Below are positions 49,030-60,983 of a DNA stretch of 64,000 nucleotides, one piece after another. The notes beneath the pieces are model-generated. The model was not told the DNA's origin. It made no database searches and saw only the letters and a program-made list of their open reading frames with translations. The stretch lies in the NCBI GenBank assembly GCA_905182985.1, contig CAJJDN010000041.1, positions 67,809 to 131,808 on the forward strand. The letters run 5' to 3'. The translations under genes were made by a program, and so were the position numbers. This stretch comes from Paramecium sonneborni (taxonomy: Eukaryota; Ciliophora; Oligohymenophorea; Peniculida; Parameciidae). Within the stretch, counting starts at the first letter, position 1, and each line of letters opens with the position of its first letter.

Positions 49030-49676
49030 ACAAAATTTAAAAATAATTAAAAGATAATATAAAAGCAAGATAATAATAATATATATAAATGAGTATTAAG
49101 ACGTACTTTTTAATAAAATAATTAACTTGTAAATAATGTAACTTATTAATAAAAATCTTTATTTATATTATATGCTTTAAATTAATTATAAAATAAAAAA
49201 TATTATAAGTTACTCTCTGACTATCATTATTATAGTGCTTCTTAAACAAAAAGTACTTCTATTTTAGTTAAAATTATGTTGGATAATCCTTAGTTTACTC
49301 ATAGAACATTAATTTTAGATTACTCTAATATTTCAATGAAAATATATTCTTTAAATAAAATTAGATTGCAATTTATTTTTAATAATAATTTAAATAGAAA
49401 ATAAGTTAATGAATAATTATTTCAAATATCTTCCATTCGATTTATTTATTTGCAAATCGAATCGAATAAAAAGCTTTTTTTTGAATTTTAAATTAAAACT
49501 GGCATTTGATAAATTTTTCAAATAAATTAATTTTATAATAAATATTTAATAAATTTTATTTAAATAAAGCAAATTTGGTAATTTTTATATATAAAAAACC
49601 TCTATAAAATTTAAATGCTTAACAAATGAAAATATGATAGAATAAAAATTCTAAATATTATAATTATTCAACTCTC
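49030..49676. other. Intergenic AT-rich stretch between two Rab genes
   Basis: No gene seen. Very high A+T; it separates two tandem reverse-strand GTPase genes. Confidence 0.55.
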
Positions 49677-50308
49677 TCACTTTTATTCAGCCTGATTTTC
49701 TTATTTTTATTTTTCTTATTAATTTAAGATTTCAGTTGTCAGCAACCTTATAGCTTATTTAACATTTAATCCATTCTTTGCAGATATTTCTGTTATATAA
49801 TATATTTTAATTACCCATAAAAGACATACCAGAATCATTTGCTAATTATTATGCTTCATCTAATGAGACTTATCTAGCATCCTGTAAATCATTTTTATTC
49901 CCAATCAACATTTTACATACATTCTTATTTCCTTACTTATTCACTTCTATTATTATAAAAAAGAGATTAATACATTATAACCATTTCTATACATCGTTGA
50001 AGGACTATTTATTAGAGATATCATATAAAATAAAAATTCCATGAGATCCTCGAAAATAACTTGAAACGATAGGCATAAATTTTTCTTATCCAGAAGTATC
50101 CCAGATCTTGTTATAGAAGTAATATTACCTATAATTTTTAAGTTTTACCACTTAATTCCAAATTCATTTCATTAAAATCTACTCCGATAGTCGGAATATA
50201 TTTTTCATTAAATTCTTAACCTTTGAATTAATTCACAAAAGCTGATTTCCCAACAGATACACTCCCAGTTAGAAGTAATTTTAAAACTTATTCTTGGTTA
50301 GCTTGCAT
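49677..50308 (-). CDS. Rab-like small GTPase, 194 aa
   Basis: Two introns (22 and 25 nt) give 195 codons from ATG 50306-50308 to TGA 49677-49679. G1 TGSVSVGKSAF, effector region YIPTIGVDFNE with the conserved T, G3 WDTSGQEKF (catalytic Gln kept), G4 GNKNDL, G5 EISAKNG, all typical of the Rab family. Introns sit just before WDTSG and before EISAK, the same positions as in the neighbouring Rab at 48359-49029, so the two come from a tandem duplication. As there, the C-terminus (QEKQKQENQAEQK) has no prenylatable cysteine. The first 177 bases of the gene are repeated at 51278-51454 because of the assembly duplication. Confidence 0.9.
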
Positions 50309-51276
50309 TTATTTTAATTAATATCATTAATTCGATTTTAAAATTAGTTTTAAATGAATTTATGAATCAAATTTATTCTCTATTCATTATTGTATAATCT
50401 GTAAAAGTTAAGAACAATTTTTTATTAAAATTTTTTAATTGAAATTCTCTATCATTTAAAAGGCCAATAGAGTTTAATAAATATCATTTTATAAAGAAAA
50501 GCAGTGGCACGAACTTCTGCATTAAAATCATTATTAGGTATTTTTTTATTTCAATATCTTTCACAAGGGCTTTCAATCACTTGAAATACTTATGAGATAA
50601 AAATTGATTTACATTTAGTAATTTTTAAGAAAATTTTTTCAGTTCAATAAAGCTATTTAGAAAATTTGCTTTGTTCTTTAAAAAACATTTTTATAATAAG
50701 GACCAAGCAATAGAAAAATATAAAAAACCTTTGAATACATTTTTTTTAGTTTAAAATTATCAAAAATCATAAGAAATATTCTTCCATTAAAATGACTTAA
50801 TTTTAGTTTTGAATATTTTCTTTGATTTCATACTTAATATAATAAAAAAATCCCTGTAAATCTGATAATTCTAATTCATCACTTATATCTATAAATTCAT
50901 TTCAACCAGAGTCAGTCCTTTAAATATTTTAAAGTTACCATTAACTAATTCATTATCATAATCTTATTAAGTTTGATGAAGTTTGATGTATCATCGAATA
51001 CTAAACAGGAATAATGACATTATAGATTCAATTATAAAATAGTAGTTACATAACCAGTTAATATATTTAAAGGGATTTATAGATTTAGACTGATGATTTA
51101 TAGTAGGAAAATATATTTAAATTAGAAAATAGCCATAATTATATTTGAAACTAAAATTGTGTCTTAAATATGCTAACATCTAAAATTTTAAAAGCTTTGA
51201 AAAAAAAAGAAGTTTTTATTAAATTTATAAATAAAATATCTCAGAACTATTAATCCCAAATCAGTCTAATCATTTA
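50132..51276 (+). repeat. Direct repeat copy 1 (1,145 bp), left of second N
   Basis: Sequence from taatttttaagttttaccac at 50132 to 51276 recurs at 51278-52422 (offset 1,146) with only one N at 51277 between them. It includes the 5' part of the Rab gene at 49677-50308 and its upstream region. As at 38978, this looks like two contig ends that overlap but were not merged. Confidence 0.9.
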
Positions 51277-53094
51277 NTAATTTTTAAGTTTTACCACTTA
51301 ATTCCAAATTCATTTCATTAAAATCTACTCCGATAGTCGGAATATATTTTTCATTAAATTCTTAACCTTTGAATTAATTCACAAAAGCTGATTTCCCAAC
51401 AGATACACTCCCAGTTAGAAGTAATTTTAAAACTTATTCTTGGTTAGCTTGCATTTATTTTAATTAATATCATTAATTCGATTTTAAAATTAGTTTTAAA
51501 TGAATTTATGAATCAAATTTATTCTCTATTCATTATTGTATAATCTGTAAAAGTTAAGAACAATTTTTTATTAAAATTTTTTAATTGAAATTCTCTATCA
51601 TTTAAAAGGCCAATAGAGTTTAATAAATATCATTTTATAAAGAAAAGCAGTGGCACGAACTTCTGCATTAAAATCATTATTAGGTATTTTTTTATTTCAA
51701 TATCTTTCACAAGGGCTTTCAATCACTTGAAATACTTATGAGATAAAAATTGATTTACATTTAGTAATTTTTAAGAAAATTTTTTCAGTTCAATAAAGCT
51801 ATTTAGAAAATTTGCTTTGTTCTTTAAAAAACATTTTTATAATAAGGACCAAGCAATAGAAAAATATAAAAAACCTTTGAATACATTTTTTTTAGTTTAA
51901 AATTATCAAAAATCATAAGAAATATTCTTCCATTAAAATGACTTAATTTTAGTTTTGAATATTTTCTTTGATTTCATACTTAATATAATAAAAAAATCCC
52001 TGTAAATCTGATAATTCTAATTCATCACTTATATCTATAAATTCATTTCAACCAGAGTCAGTCCTTTAAATATTTTAAAGTTACCATTAACTAATTCATT
52101 ATCATAATCTTATTAAGTTTGATGAAGTTTGATGTATCATCGAATACTAAACAGGAATAATGACATTATAGATTCAATTATAAAATAGTAGTTACATAAC
52201 CAGTTAATATATTTAAAGGGATTTATAGATTTAGACTGATGATTTATAGTAGGAAAATATATTTAAATTAGAAAATAGCCATAATTATATTTGAAACTAA
52301 AATTGTGTCTTAAATATGCTAACATCTAAAATTTTAAAAGCTTTGAAAAAAAAAGAAGTTTTTATTAAATTTATAAATAAAATATCTCAGAACTATTAAT
52401 CCCAAATCAGTCTAATCATTTACAGTTTGATTTGGATACTCCTTCATATTGATAATAATTGGTTTTTGCTGTTGTATCAATGGAATCAGAAATAACTACT
52501 ATTTTAGATTATAAACTTTTTATCCTTTAAATTAAGTATCCTGCATTAAAAATAATACTATTAATTTATATGATTACAATCATAGTTTCTGCCAATTAAA
52601 ATGTTTGTTAAAAATATACTGAATTGAATTCAGATCATTACAATTTTTTCAATATTCATAAAAACATATAAATATAATTTTTTGAAATTATTAATACAAA
52701 TTTCGAGTCCTAAATTTGTAATAAAAATTTTTAAAAATTATAGAATAGCTTATCATAATTTTTTTAGGTATTATAAATTAAAAATTTAATTTAATTGAAT
52801 TAAATGAAACATATGGAAGTAGATTAGAAATATTGTTTGAGAAATAATTTCCTAAAAAGATATTTTCAGTAACAAATTTAAAATCATTGCTTTCATTCGA
52901 AAGATGGTGTTAATTTTTATCATCAACTAAATATTATTAATATTAATATCAGTAAAACAATTGAAATCATTAAGATCATGTGAAACACGGTTCTAATTCA
53001 TCATGATAATAATTCAGAATATTATTTAATAATAAATCACACATTTTTTAATTCTTTTTATGGGATTAAGGCAAAGTATTAAATTTATCAAAAA
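50309..53094. other. Long region without an intact gene
   Basis: Apart from the duplicated contig overlap, I find no complete gene. The reverse strand near 50480-50930 (and its copy near 51626-52076) holds short protein-like frames, such as FIDISDELELSDLQGFFYYI and NNDFNAEVRATAFLYKM, broken by TGAs and frame changes; these may be remains of a lost gene. 52423-53094 shows only scattered short frames. No RNA gene seen. Confidence 0.45.
51278..52422 (+). repeat. Direct repeat copy 2 (1,145 bp), right of second N
   Basis: Second copy of 50132-51276. Its left part (51278-51454) is a headless fragment of the Rab gene's first exon, without the rest of the gene, so it is a redundant contig end. Unique sequence resumes at 52423. 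Confidence 0.9.
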
Positions 53095-54012
53095 ATGATA
53101 AATAGTAAAGTAAAATCTGAATTTTTGCAAAAATTGGTTTGTTGTTCGGAATATGCTTATAGAGAAGATACTAACTTTCCAATTCGAAATCAAATGGAAG
53201 ATTGTATCTAATATTCTAAATAAAATTAGCCCATTATTATAAAGATAATTGTTTTGATGATGGTACAACTTGTCTATTTGCAGTATTTGATGGTCATGGA
53301 GGGACTGATGTAGTTGAATACATCACAAAGATTTTACCTGAAGTAGCTTAATTAAAATATAAAGCAAAGACTTTCTTGAGAGATTTCAAGTAATTTAATT
53401 AATCGAAACCAAATGAATATTTTGAATTAATATTTAAAAAGGTGGATGATTAACTAAAATTAGTTGGAGCAGCAGAGATAGGAGCAACTTGTTGTTTAAC
53501 TCTATTAAGAAAGGAGGATAATAAAAGAAAATGTTATATAGCAAATTTAGGTGATACAAGAGCAGTGATGAATATAGATGGTAAAGCAGTAAGAATGACA
53601 GTTGATCATAAAGGAACAGATCCTGAGGAATAAGTTAGAGTGAAGTAAATATTAATTATGTAATAATGTTTACTAAAGGCGGGAAGGAGGCACAATTGTG
53701 AGAGGTAGAGTGATGGGACAATTAGCAGTAACTAGAGCATTTGGAGATTTAGATTTAAAGACTGTAGGAGTTTCAGTTAAACCTGACTTAAAAGTTTAAG
53801 AAATTACACCCTTTTGTAAATATTTAATAATGGCTTCTGATGGACTTTGGGATGTTGTAGATGATTAAGTATTTTAATATCCTATTTTATAGAAAGCAAT
53901 TGATTTAACTAAAGGATTAAAGAACTCTGATGAAATGACAAAAGAGTTATTGCAATTTGCCTTGAAAAATGGTTCAAGAGACAACATTAGTATCTTAATT
54001 GTAATGTTCTGA
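53095..54012 (+). CDS. Protein phosphatase 2C (PPM family)
   Basis: ATG 53095 (MINSKVKSEFLQKL) to TGA 54010-54012. Introns: 26 nt (GTATCTAATATTC...), 34 nt (GTAAATATTAATT...), and probably an in-frame 24-nt one before KAIDLTK. PP2C motifs in order: AVFDGHGG (metal-binding Asp and Gly), GATCCLTLL, ANLGDTRAV, MTVDHKGTDPEE, REGGTIVRGRVMGQLAVTRA followed by FGD, ASDGLWDVVDD and SRDNIS. All the metal-ligand aspartates that I can check are present, so it should be an active Mg/Mn-dependent Ser/Thr phosphatase. The protein is compact, with no targeting domain. It converges on the B-box gene that follows. Confidence 0.93.
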
Positions 54013-54189
54013 TTTATTATATAAACAAGTAGGTAACTAATCATTATTATGCAAATGAGCTGTTTTAGGAATCATTAATTTAGCTTTCTTAAATAGTATC
54101 ATTTTGTAGCTATTGAAATACCCTTGATGCTTGTGCTTATTACTGTTATTTCTACTTCTATTAAAGTAATAATAATTAAGGTCTAGATT

Positions 54190-55838
54190 TCAATATATAT
54201 AATACCCTTAACCATCTTTCTAAACATTCTGCTAAATTAATGTTTTCATTAATTTTTGATTCTTATCACTAATTTAATGTTTGCCAAATATATTTGATCT
54301 AAATCTAGTTGTTCCAATTAAAGAATTTCTAAAATTGATATAATTATTACTAATCAATAAAATCTTGATCTTCCTATTATTCATTTATATCTTTGAATTA
54401 AATTGAATCACTGATTACATTTATCTTTCCTTCAAGTCTTAAGTCAGGTTCTACAATTGTTAACTAAGGAACATTAGAAATGTTAAGTATTTCATTTCTA
54501 AGTCCTATATGTCTTGACCAAGCATTTAGATAATCAGCAGGAGTTAATACTTCTTATTAATATTTAAGAAATGATTCTAGCCATTATATTTAATCATATT
54601 ATCTCTTCAATTCTAATTAATCACCAACCAAATAACTCATTTTCTTTTATGTTTCTTCTTATAATTATAGCAATGCTTCTTGTAAAACTTAATAAATTCT
54701 GCCTTCTATAATAGAGGCATTTTTATTAACTTCTTTAATACTATAATCAATCTATTGTAAATATTCAGCTAATTAATTCTTTCTTTTCTCTATTAATGGA
54801 TCAATATCTTTAGATTCAACTAAAGATTTCATATATGCATCTGATATCTTAACCAAAGGATGATTTGCACTTTCTCCTGAAGAATGAGATCCTCCTATTT
54901 TACAATACAAACAAAGAGGAGTTCTATCTATTGTACAAAATAATTCTAATTTTTAATCTGAATGCTATTAACAATTACCAAATGTTTTTGGTTTCTTATT
55001 TTATATATTTAAATATTACTTCATTTATTGGTATCCTTTGATGCTTCGATACTAATTTACCTCCTTTTAAATGATGTTCTTCATCACAATCATAACATAA
55101 ATTCATTTCATCTGCTTTACAATATATAGTTGCCGTGTTATCATTGCATATATCACAAAAAGGAGACTAGTCTTAATCTTTAAATTTACATTTAAATTAT
55201 CTTCCTTTTTTTAATCGAACTCAAATTGTATAACATAACAAGGCAATACTTTACCATTATCGAATAATACATAATCATGCTTAAATATTCCTGTCATTGA
55301 ATCTTCATCTTCATTGAATAAGTAAATGCTATCAAATCCTTAAATCAACTTATATTTATCTTTCATTGAGGTTTTATCTGGAAGACAATATGATTTACCA
55401 ACTATATATTTTTTACTTTAAATCAATTACCTGCAATCTTTAACAATAATAATTCATATACTCTTCCAGGTTATATATTATCTGATAGTTTAATATGACC
55501 TGTTGGAAAACGAAGTCCAGTCTATGGAAATTCAAATCCTTTTGTACAAACTTTTTCAACTCTATTATTTTCATCTAATAAAGAAATCTCTACCCAAGAA
55601 TCAAGTGTTAATAATCCCTAATTACTTAAATAAAAGTACATACTTTGCTTGCCTTTTCAAAAGTTGATGTCATATGAGGATTTGTAATTGTCCAAATATT
55701 TTTTACTGTTGCTGAAGTATAACCAGATGATAATTGTAATAAATATTCAATACGAGCCCATTCTGTAGAATTTGATGAGAGACGAGAGTATTATTTGTTC
55801 AAAAAGTTATGTTGAGGAATATTTGTATAATTTGACAT
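54190..55838 (-). CDS. TRIM-like protein with two B-box zinc fingers and coiled coil
   Basis: ATG 55836-55838 (MSNYTNIPQHNFLNKQ). A 26-nt intron follows EKASK. The N-terminal 150 residues (YLLQLSSGYTSATVKNIW, ISLLDENNRVEKVC, FPTGHIKLSD) are a conserved-looking globular domain that I cannot name. Then come B-box 1, CDICNDNTATIYCKADEMN followed by LCYDCDEEHHLKGG, and B-box 2, CQQHSDQKLELFCTID then PLCLYCKIGGSH, and a coiled coil (EALLQLQEETQKKMSYL). This is the TRIM layout without a visible RING. The 3' end is uncertain: TGA at 54190-54192 closes one frame; a 30-nt intron or another frame would extend it to 54099 or into the PP2C gene's 3' end. Confidence 0.82.
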
Positions 55839-55949
55839 TTAATAATTAATTAATTTAATTCGGTTATTTATTAATTTTATTAATCATACATTGAATATAA
55901 TTTCATATAAAAAATTACTTATATTTATTATATACATTCTTAATATTGA

Positions 55950-57461
55950 TCAAAATTTCATTAGTTATTTAAAATCTGAATATAATATAGCCACTTTTAA
56001 ATCATCAAATTTTATTTCCTTTCCTATATTTTTTATTTCCACATAAATGTAATAAAACAGTTCATTAGAATCCAATAAAAGTGATAAAAATCCGAAAGAC
56101 AAGGACATAAAAGGGAAATCTACTGGAAAATAAAAAAAATAAATCCAAAATAAGAAAAAGTTCTCTAAACAAATTATTGTGTATTGATAATTTTAGAATT
56201 TATTTAACAAAGTTAAAATTATTACTAAAGGTAAATATAGAAAGGAAAGCTGAATTTAAGCAACACATTCAAATAAATACCTTAATTTTTTGTATTTTTA
56301 TGATTTTTTTTATAATTTGAGTTGTTAATGTCCATTATTTATTAACATTATTAGTAAAATTGTAGTATATACATAATTAAAATATTATAATCTACTGCCT
56401 AATAAAACATGTAATATTGAATCTTTAAATTGAATAAATGTAAATGCATCTAACTCTTGTAAATTTCCAATTAAAATGTTTAAAAAAACCATCCCTAATT
56501 TAAAGTTATTATCAACTAAAGTATTTAATTTAATCATAGCTTTGATGTATTCAAAATAATATTAGACTAAATAGAGTATTATTAGTAATGAAATTCTTTT
56601 AAAAATAAAGATACTTAGGACTTAAAACAGGAATAGAATTACATAAATATATATAATTGTTTCAGCAATGGATTGTTCAACATTAAATGACCCTAATTAT
56701 ATTAAATAATTAGAATAGACTTAAAATAAAGTCAAGAATAATATTAGCTGTTCTAATTAAAAATAACTTTTGTTTTAATTTAATTGTTATAAATTTCTCA
56801 TAATTGAAACAATAACTATAAATTGCCAATTAGAAACAAGAAGGAAAACAATAGAAGAAATTATAATTTAAACTCTATAAATTTATTCTTATTTAAGTTT
56901 AATTAATTGCTCCGAATATTTAAGCAAAATAAAAATTACAATAATATGGTACTCTTTAATGAAGACTTTCAAAGTTCCAAAATAGTCAAACTGTTACGTT
57001 TAACAAAATATATCAAAATAAACTGTATCGCAACTTTGTCCAAGTTATAATAAATGATCGTTATTACTTTTTATACATTAATTGCTAAAGCCATCAAATC
57101 TACATTAATGAGGGAGATAAGATTTATGAAAAAAAGGTCGAAATGCTAAAATAAGTAATTCATTTTGGGTTTATCTTAAATAATATCCAAATTTAATTTC
57201 AAGTTATTGAATCTAAGTAAAACCATCTTTTATTTCTATATATTAATGATCAATTATGCATCCAGATGCTAAAACTAAAAATTGCAATTAAGGATCATTG
57301 ATTTCTAATAAATTATTCAAGTAATTATAATCTGTAAAACATTAATAAGTATAAGGGATAAGAATATCTTCAAAAGAGATATTATCATCTAATTACTTAA
57401 AGATATCTTGATCATTTTTTTAATCAAATTAAGTTAGTTTCTGAGATAATTGAAATGTCAT
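55950..57461 (-). CDS. Polytopic membrane protein, 503 aa, intronless
   Basis: A single uninterrupted frame of 504 codons runs from ATG 57459-57461 to TGA 55950-55952. The first 170 residues have scattered cysteines (YTYQCFTDYN, CRFDGFSNQCIK, LGQSCDTVYFDIFCQ) and no clear signal peptide, so an upstream exon may be missing. After them come several hydrophobic helices (YHIIVIFILL, IISSIVFLLVSNWQFIVIV, FLFQVLSIFIFK, FLYLPLVIILTLL, FFLFWIYFFYFPV). The C-terminus is charged. The shape recalls the membrane end of the ciliate Cys-rich surface proteins such as the giant gene here. It could be a C-terminal relative or fragment of that family. Function unknown. Confidence 0.68.
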
Positions 57462-57605
57462 ACTTATGATAATTTAAAGAGTAGTTCTTAAATTTAAAGA
57501 ATTGAGGCCTATGTACTCAGTATGTATATATGTAAAATTAAAATAAATAACATATATTAATATTTCATAAAGTTTGAATAATAACTATAAAAAGTTTTAG
57601 ATTTA

Positions 57606-58569
57606 TCATACTTTTTTTGAAGTTGTAAATTGATTATATTATTACTTAATGGCTTTTAACATTATTAGAGTGTTGTCTAATTTTTTATCAGTATTTTGTA
57701 TTCTATTTAGACTAATGTTATTTTAGGTATGATTGCTTCTACCTGGCATAGGAGTAGTAGTAACACTTGACCAAAAATTGGATTAAGATCTATAATATTT
57801 AGATTTATCAATATTTTTAGGATCTCTCTTTTAAAAGTCTACTTTAGAATTTAAAAAAGTGAGTGCTTCTTTAATTTTTTCACTCAAATTCATTTATGAA
57901 TCTTCAGTAAGCATTTTTGTAAATACAGCTTTTGATGATGAGTATGAATGAGAATTATTTTATGATCTTTTTCCTCTTGTTTGAGATATGGGTCTAACAG
58001 AAGGACATTCTTATGAAGATTACAAGGTTTCAGTTCTAAGATCTGAAATGCTTTTTGGGTTTTAGAGAGAACTAAAATAAATAAGGTAATACTTAATAAT
58101 AAATTTAAGCTCTTTATTCTGCCGAATATATTATTTAATTTTTTCTTATTCTTTGTTTATTTAGGTTTATAATTTTAGATTTAATTAGATTGTGTCTTTA
58201 AGTTATAAATCTTTTAACTATAATTGTTCTTATAATTCTTTAATAAATTTTTCTTATGCATTTATTTAATTATCTAACAGCTTTATAATAAATATGAAGT
58301 ACTTAATTTTTATGGATTTCAGAAGTTAATCTTTCAGAAATGTGAATGATTTTAATATGAGTTGTATTAGAGTTATCTTCTGAAATTTTATCTAATTATG
58401 AAACTCTAGACATAGTCATTGAAGGTTCATTAATATTGGTGCTGTTTTTAAATCTACTATAATAATCAAAAAAAAAGATGTCAGTCAAGTTATTTGAAAG
58501 CAATAAATTAGTTTGTCTATCTGAATCTGATATTTCCAATAAAGAGTCTTATTCTTCTTCTTTATCCAT
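57606..58569 (-). CDS. Coiled-coil protein, 306 aa
   Basis: Introns of 22 nt (GTACTTCATATTTATTATAAAG) and 21 nt (GTATTACCTTATTTATTTTAG) give 307 codons from ATG 58567-58569 (MDKEEEQDSLLEISDSDRQT) to TGA 57606-57608. The N-terminus is acidic, the middle is a coiled coil (EKFIKELQEQLQLKDLQL), and the last 150 residues are Ser/Thr/Arg-rich with PMPGRSNHTQ, likely disordered and phosphorylated. No family recognised. The neighbour at 58775 is transcribed divergently, with 205 bases between starts. Confidence 0.72.
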
Positions 58570-58774
58570 AATTATATATATATTATTCTAATAAAATGAA
58601 TATAATGTAAAGCTATTTGAGGATAACTTAGATGATCCTATCTGAAATAATATATTAAACAAAATAGATAATAAATTTAATCCTAATTAGATTTAGAAAG
58701 CTGTAAATTACCAAAAGTAGTTTTCTAAAAAATCACATTTATTTATTTCAATTTAATCATTAATATTATTATAG

Positions 58775-59818
58775 ATGTTTCGATCTAAAAAAAGTTTAAC
58801 AGTTCCAATTAGAACTAAAGATAAAAGTACACTTTTGGCTCCATGTATTAATTGTGAAGAATTTATACCTTTTGATAAAATAGATTTACATGCCCAAATT
58901 TGTACTTAAGTTTCTAACAAAGTTCTTAAGTATGCTCAATCAACTTCATTATTTGAAGAGAATGATTTCAAATTAAGCAAATTAAAAACTAATTTACAAA
59001 AAAAAACTTATTAACATACTCAAAGATTATGTCGAATATGTGAATTAGTTTCTTAAATCAATACAATTGGATGTGTAGAAGAAGCATCCTTAAAAGAGTT
59101 TGAAAAAGAGTTACTCATCTTAAGTTAGGAACCTACTCAATCTATAAATTAATCTTTATATATTGAAAGATTACATTCACTTGTTTTGTAAAGGATGAGT
59201 ATTATTCAAAATTAATTAAACCTTAAGGCCATCAGACCTACATAATCATAATAGAATTTCTATCCTCTATAAAATACTACTTTTGTTTCCAAAAATTCCA
59301 AAAATTCAACAGGTTCAACCCAAACGACTAGTAATAACAACTTATAAAATTTAATTCAAAATTAATAAGAATCATCTGATAAATTAAATCGTTTCAACAA
59401 ACTTAATTATTGTTAATCACCAGATCCTAGAATGACTTACATAACTAAATTTTCTCAAAATACTCCTATCTCTTAATATGGATTAACTTAATAACAATAA
59501 AAAAGTGAAATTTTAACCCATATTAGTGAATAATATCCTGAAAGTATTGATGAGTAATCTAATCCAAAAACATTTGCTTAAAGATGTTTCTATTCAAAAG
59601 TTTTGAATCTTAAATTAACTTATCCTTAATCTAATCCTGCTTAAAAAATTCCTGTTTCAGTTTTATGGAAATAAGCTGAAAAGAACAAAGTTAAACCAGA
59701 AAATTGGGAAATATTTATTAAAGAATGTCTAGATAAACCATTTCAATATTTAGATCCTCAAAAAATGAATTCTCAATTTATTAATTCCTCACAGAGAAAA
59801 TTCAAAAAATAATTATGA
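58775..59818 (+). CDS. Protein with N-terminal C2HC zinc finger, 347 aa
   Basis: An intronless frame of 348 codons from ATG 58775 to TGA 59816-59818. It begins MFRSKKSLTVPIRTKDKS. The segment APCINCEEFIPFDKIDLHAQ followed by ICTQ has the spacing C-x2-C-x11-H-x3-C of C2HC/UBZ-type fingers. A second CxxC (RLCRICELV) lies near residue 90. A long low-complexity N/Q/S region follows, and the tail is helical (WEIFIKECLDKPFQYLD). Such fingers bind ubiquitin or act in protein contacts; the role here is unknown. Confidence 0.75.
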
Positions 59819-59890
59819 GTTTACTTTGAGATATTAATTATATATATAAAATTGTTATAAAAATATCAATCTCAAATATTAATTAAATTT

Positions 59891-60255
59891 ATGGGTTCTA
59901 ATACAAGTAATTCTAGAAGGGAATAAGCATATATCAAGAAAAGAGAAAATTTTATTGAACCAGAAGTTCATTATATCGTCGGTAATATCATACAATTATT
60001 TTAGAACCTTAAAAAATAAATGAGGAACGTAATTTTCTATAGATTTATTTTATTAGAACCCAAACAAAAAACGGATGAGGAATTACAGAAAGAAAGAGAA
60101 ATATAGCAGGCTTCAGAACAAGCTAATGAAGCTTTTGAGGAACTTATAAATTGTATGAATAATGTGATATTTATTTTTTATAAACTTAGTTGGATATATG
60201 CTTAGAAAAGTTTAACAAGGATTTAAAAGGAGATAAATAAGATGAAGATTCTTGA
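59891..60255 (+). CDS. Small, probably N-myristoylated acidic protein, 95 aa
   Basis: Three introns (23, 28 and 26 nt) give exactly 96 codons. The protein starts MGSNTSNSRREQAYIKK: Gly2 with Ser5/6 is a good N-myristoylation signal next to basic residues, which suggests attachment to the cytosolic face of a membrane. The rest is one helical, acidic stretch (DEELQKEREIQQASEQANEA) ending DKQDEDS. Three introns in 95 codons is dense even for a ciliate. No family recognised. Confidence 0.7.
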
Positions 60256-60983
60256 TTTATTAAATTTTGATTAATTTAAATAAGAATCTTTTTTTAGTGT
60301 AATAATTTATCATGCTAACATCTTCCTTTTTGATTGAATTTTTATGCATTGTTTCATTTGAATCATAGAAAAAATTAAAACAGATTATCTTAAATTAGTT
60401 AAGGACATCAAAAAATTAAATAGAATTGATATTTTATTTTATTTTGTTCAAAACTACTTCTATTTTGTATTAATGAATTGATTAAATTGCGATTGAATTT
60501 AGAATTAATAGATAATTAAAGATATATTTAAGATATTATATATATTTTGAGTAAAGAATTTGAGATAAACAAAAATTATTATATGAATATATTATTACAA
60601 ATATAAATAGTTTACATTCTTTAAAGCTATTGCTTCTATAGTTAAATTTAAAATGTATATATAAATATAATGAGTTAATGAAATAAATAATTTATAAAGG
60701 TAAATTTTGTATTTATTTTGAGAATAAGGAGGGAACACTAAATATTGGGTTATTTTGCAATAAGAGATAATATTTGATTATGTATATTGGAATGGAATGA
60801 ATTTAAATAATCTTTTTTATAAAAGCACTAATAAAAGAGATATAGTTTAATAATTTGATATTATTATTTAATTTTCTGATCATTTCCTTTAAGAGTTTTT
60901 CAGATAGCATAGGTAAATTAATTAATTATTATCATCCTTTCATACCTGGCCATATATTTTTATATTATGTACTTAATTTTTAG
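60256..60983. other. Intergenic AT-rich stretch
   Basis: No coding frame or RNA gene seen on either strand. It serves as the upstream region of the gene that starts at 60984. Confidence 0.5.

Noticed and set aside
53061..53097. Earlier start ATG 53060 for the PP2C gene (MGLRQ).
   Set aside because: That frame meets TGA after 12 codons, and the only candidate intron (30 nt) leaves it out of frame with the phosphatase domain.
56668..57057. Forward 129-codon frame starting MDCSTLNDPNYIKQLEQTQN.
   Set aside because: It lies wholly antisense to the 504-codon membrane-protein frame at 55950-57461, which has a far better amino-acid pattern. Taken as a shadow.
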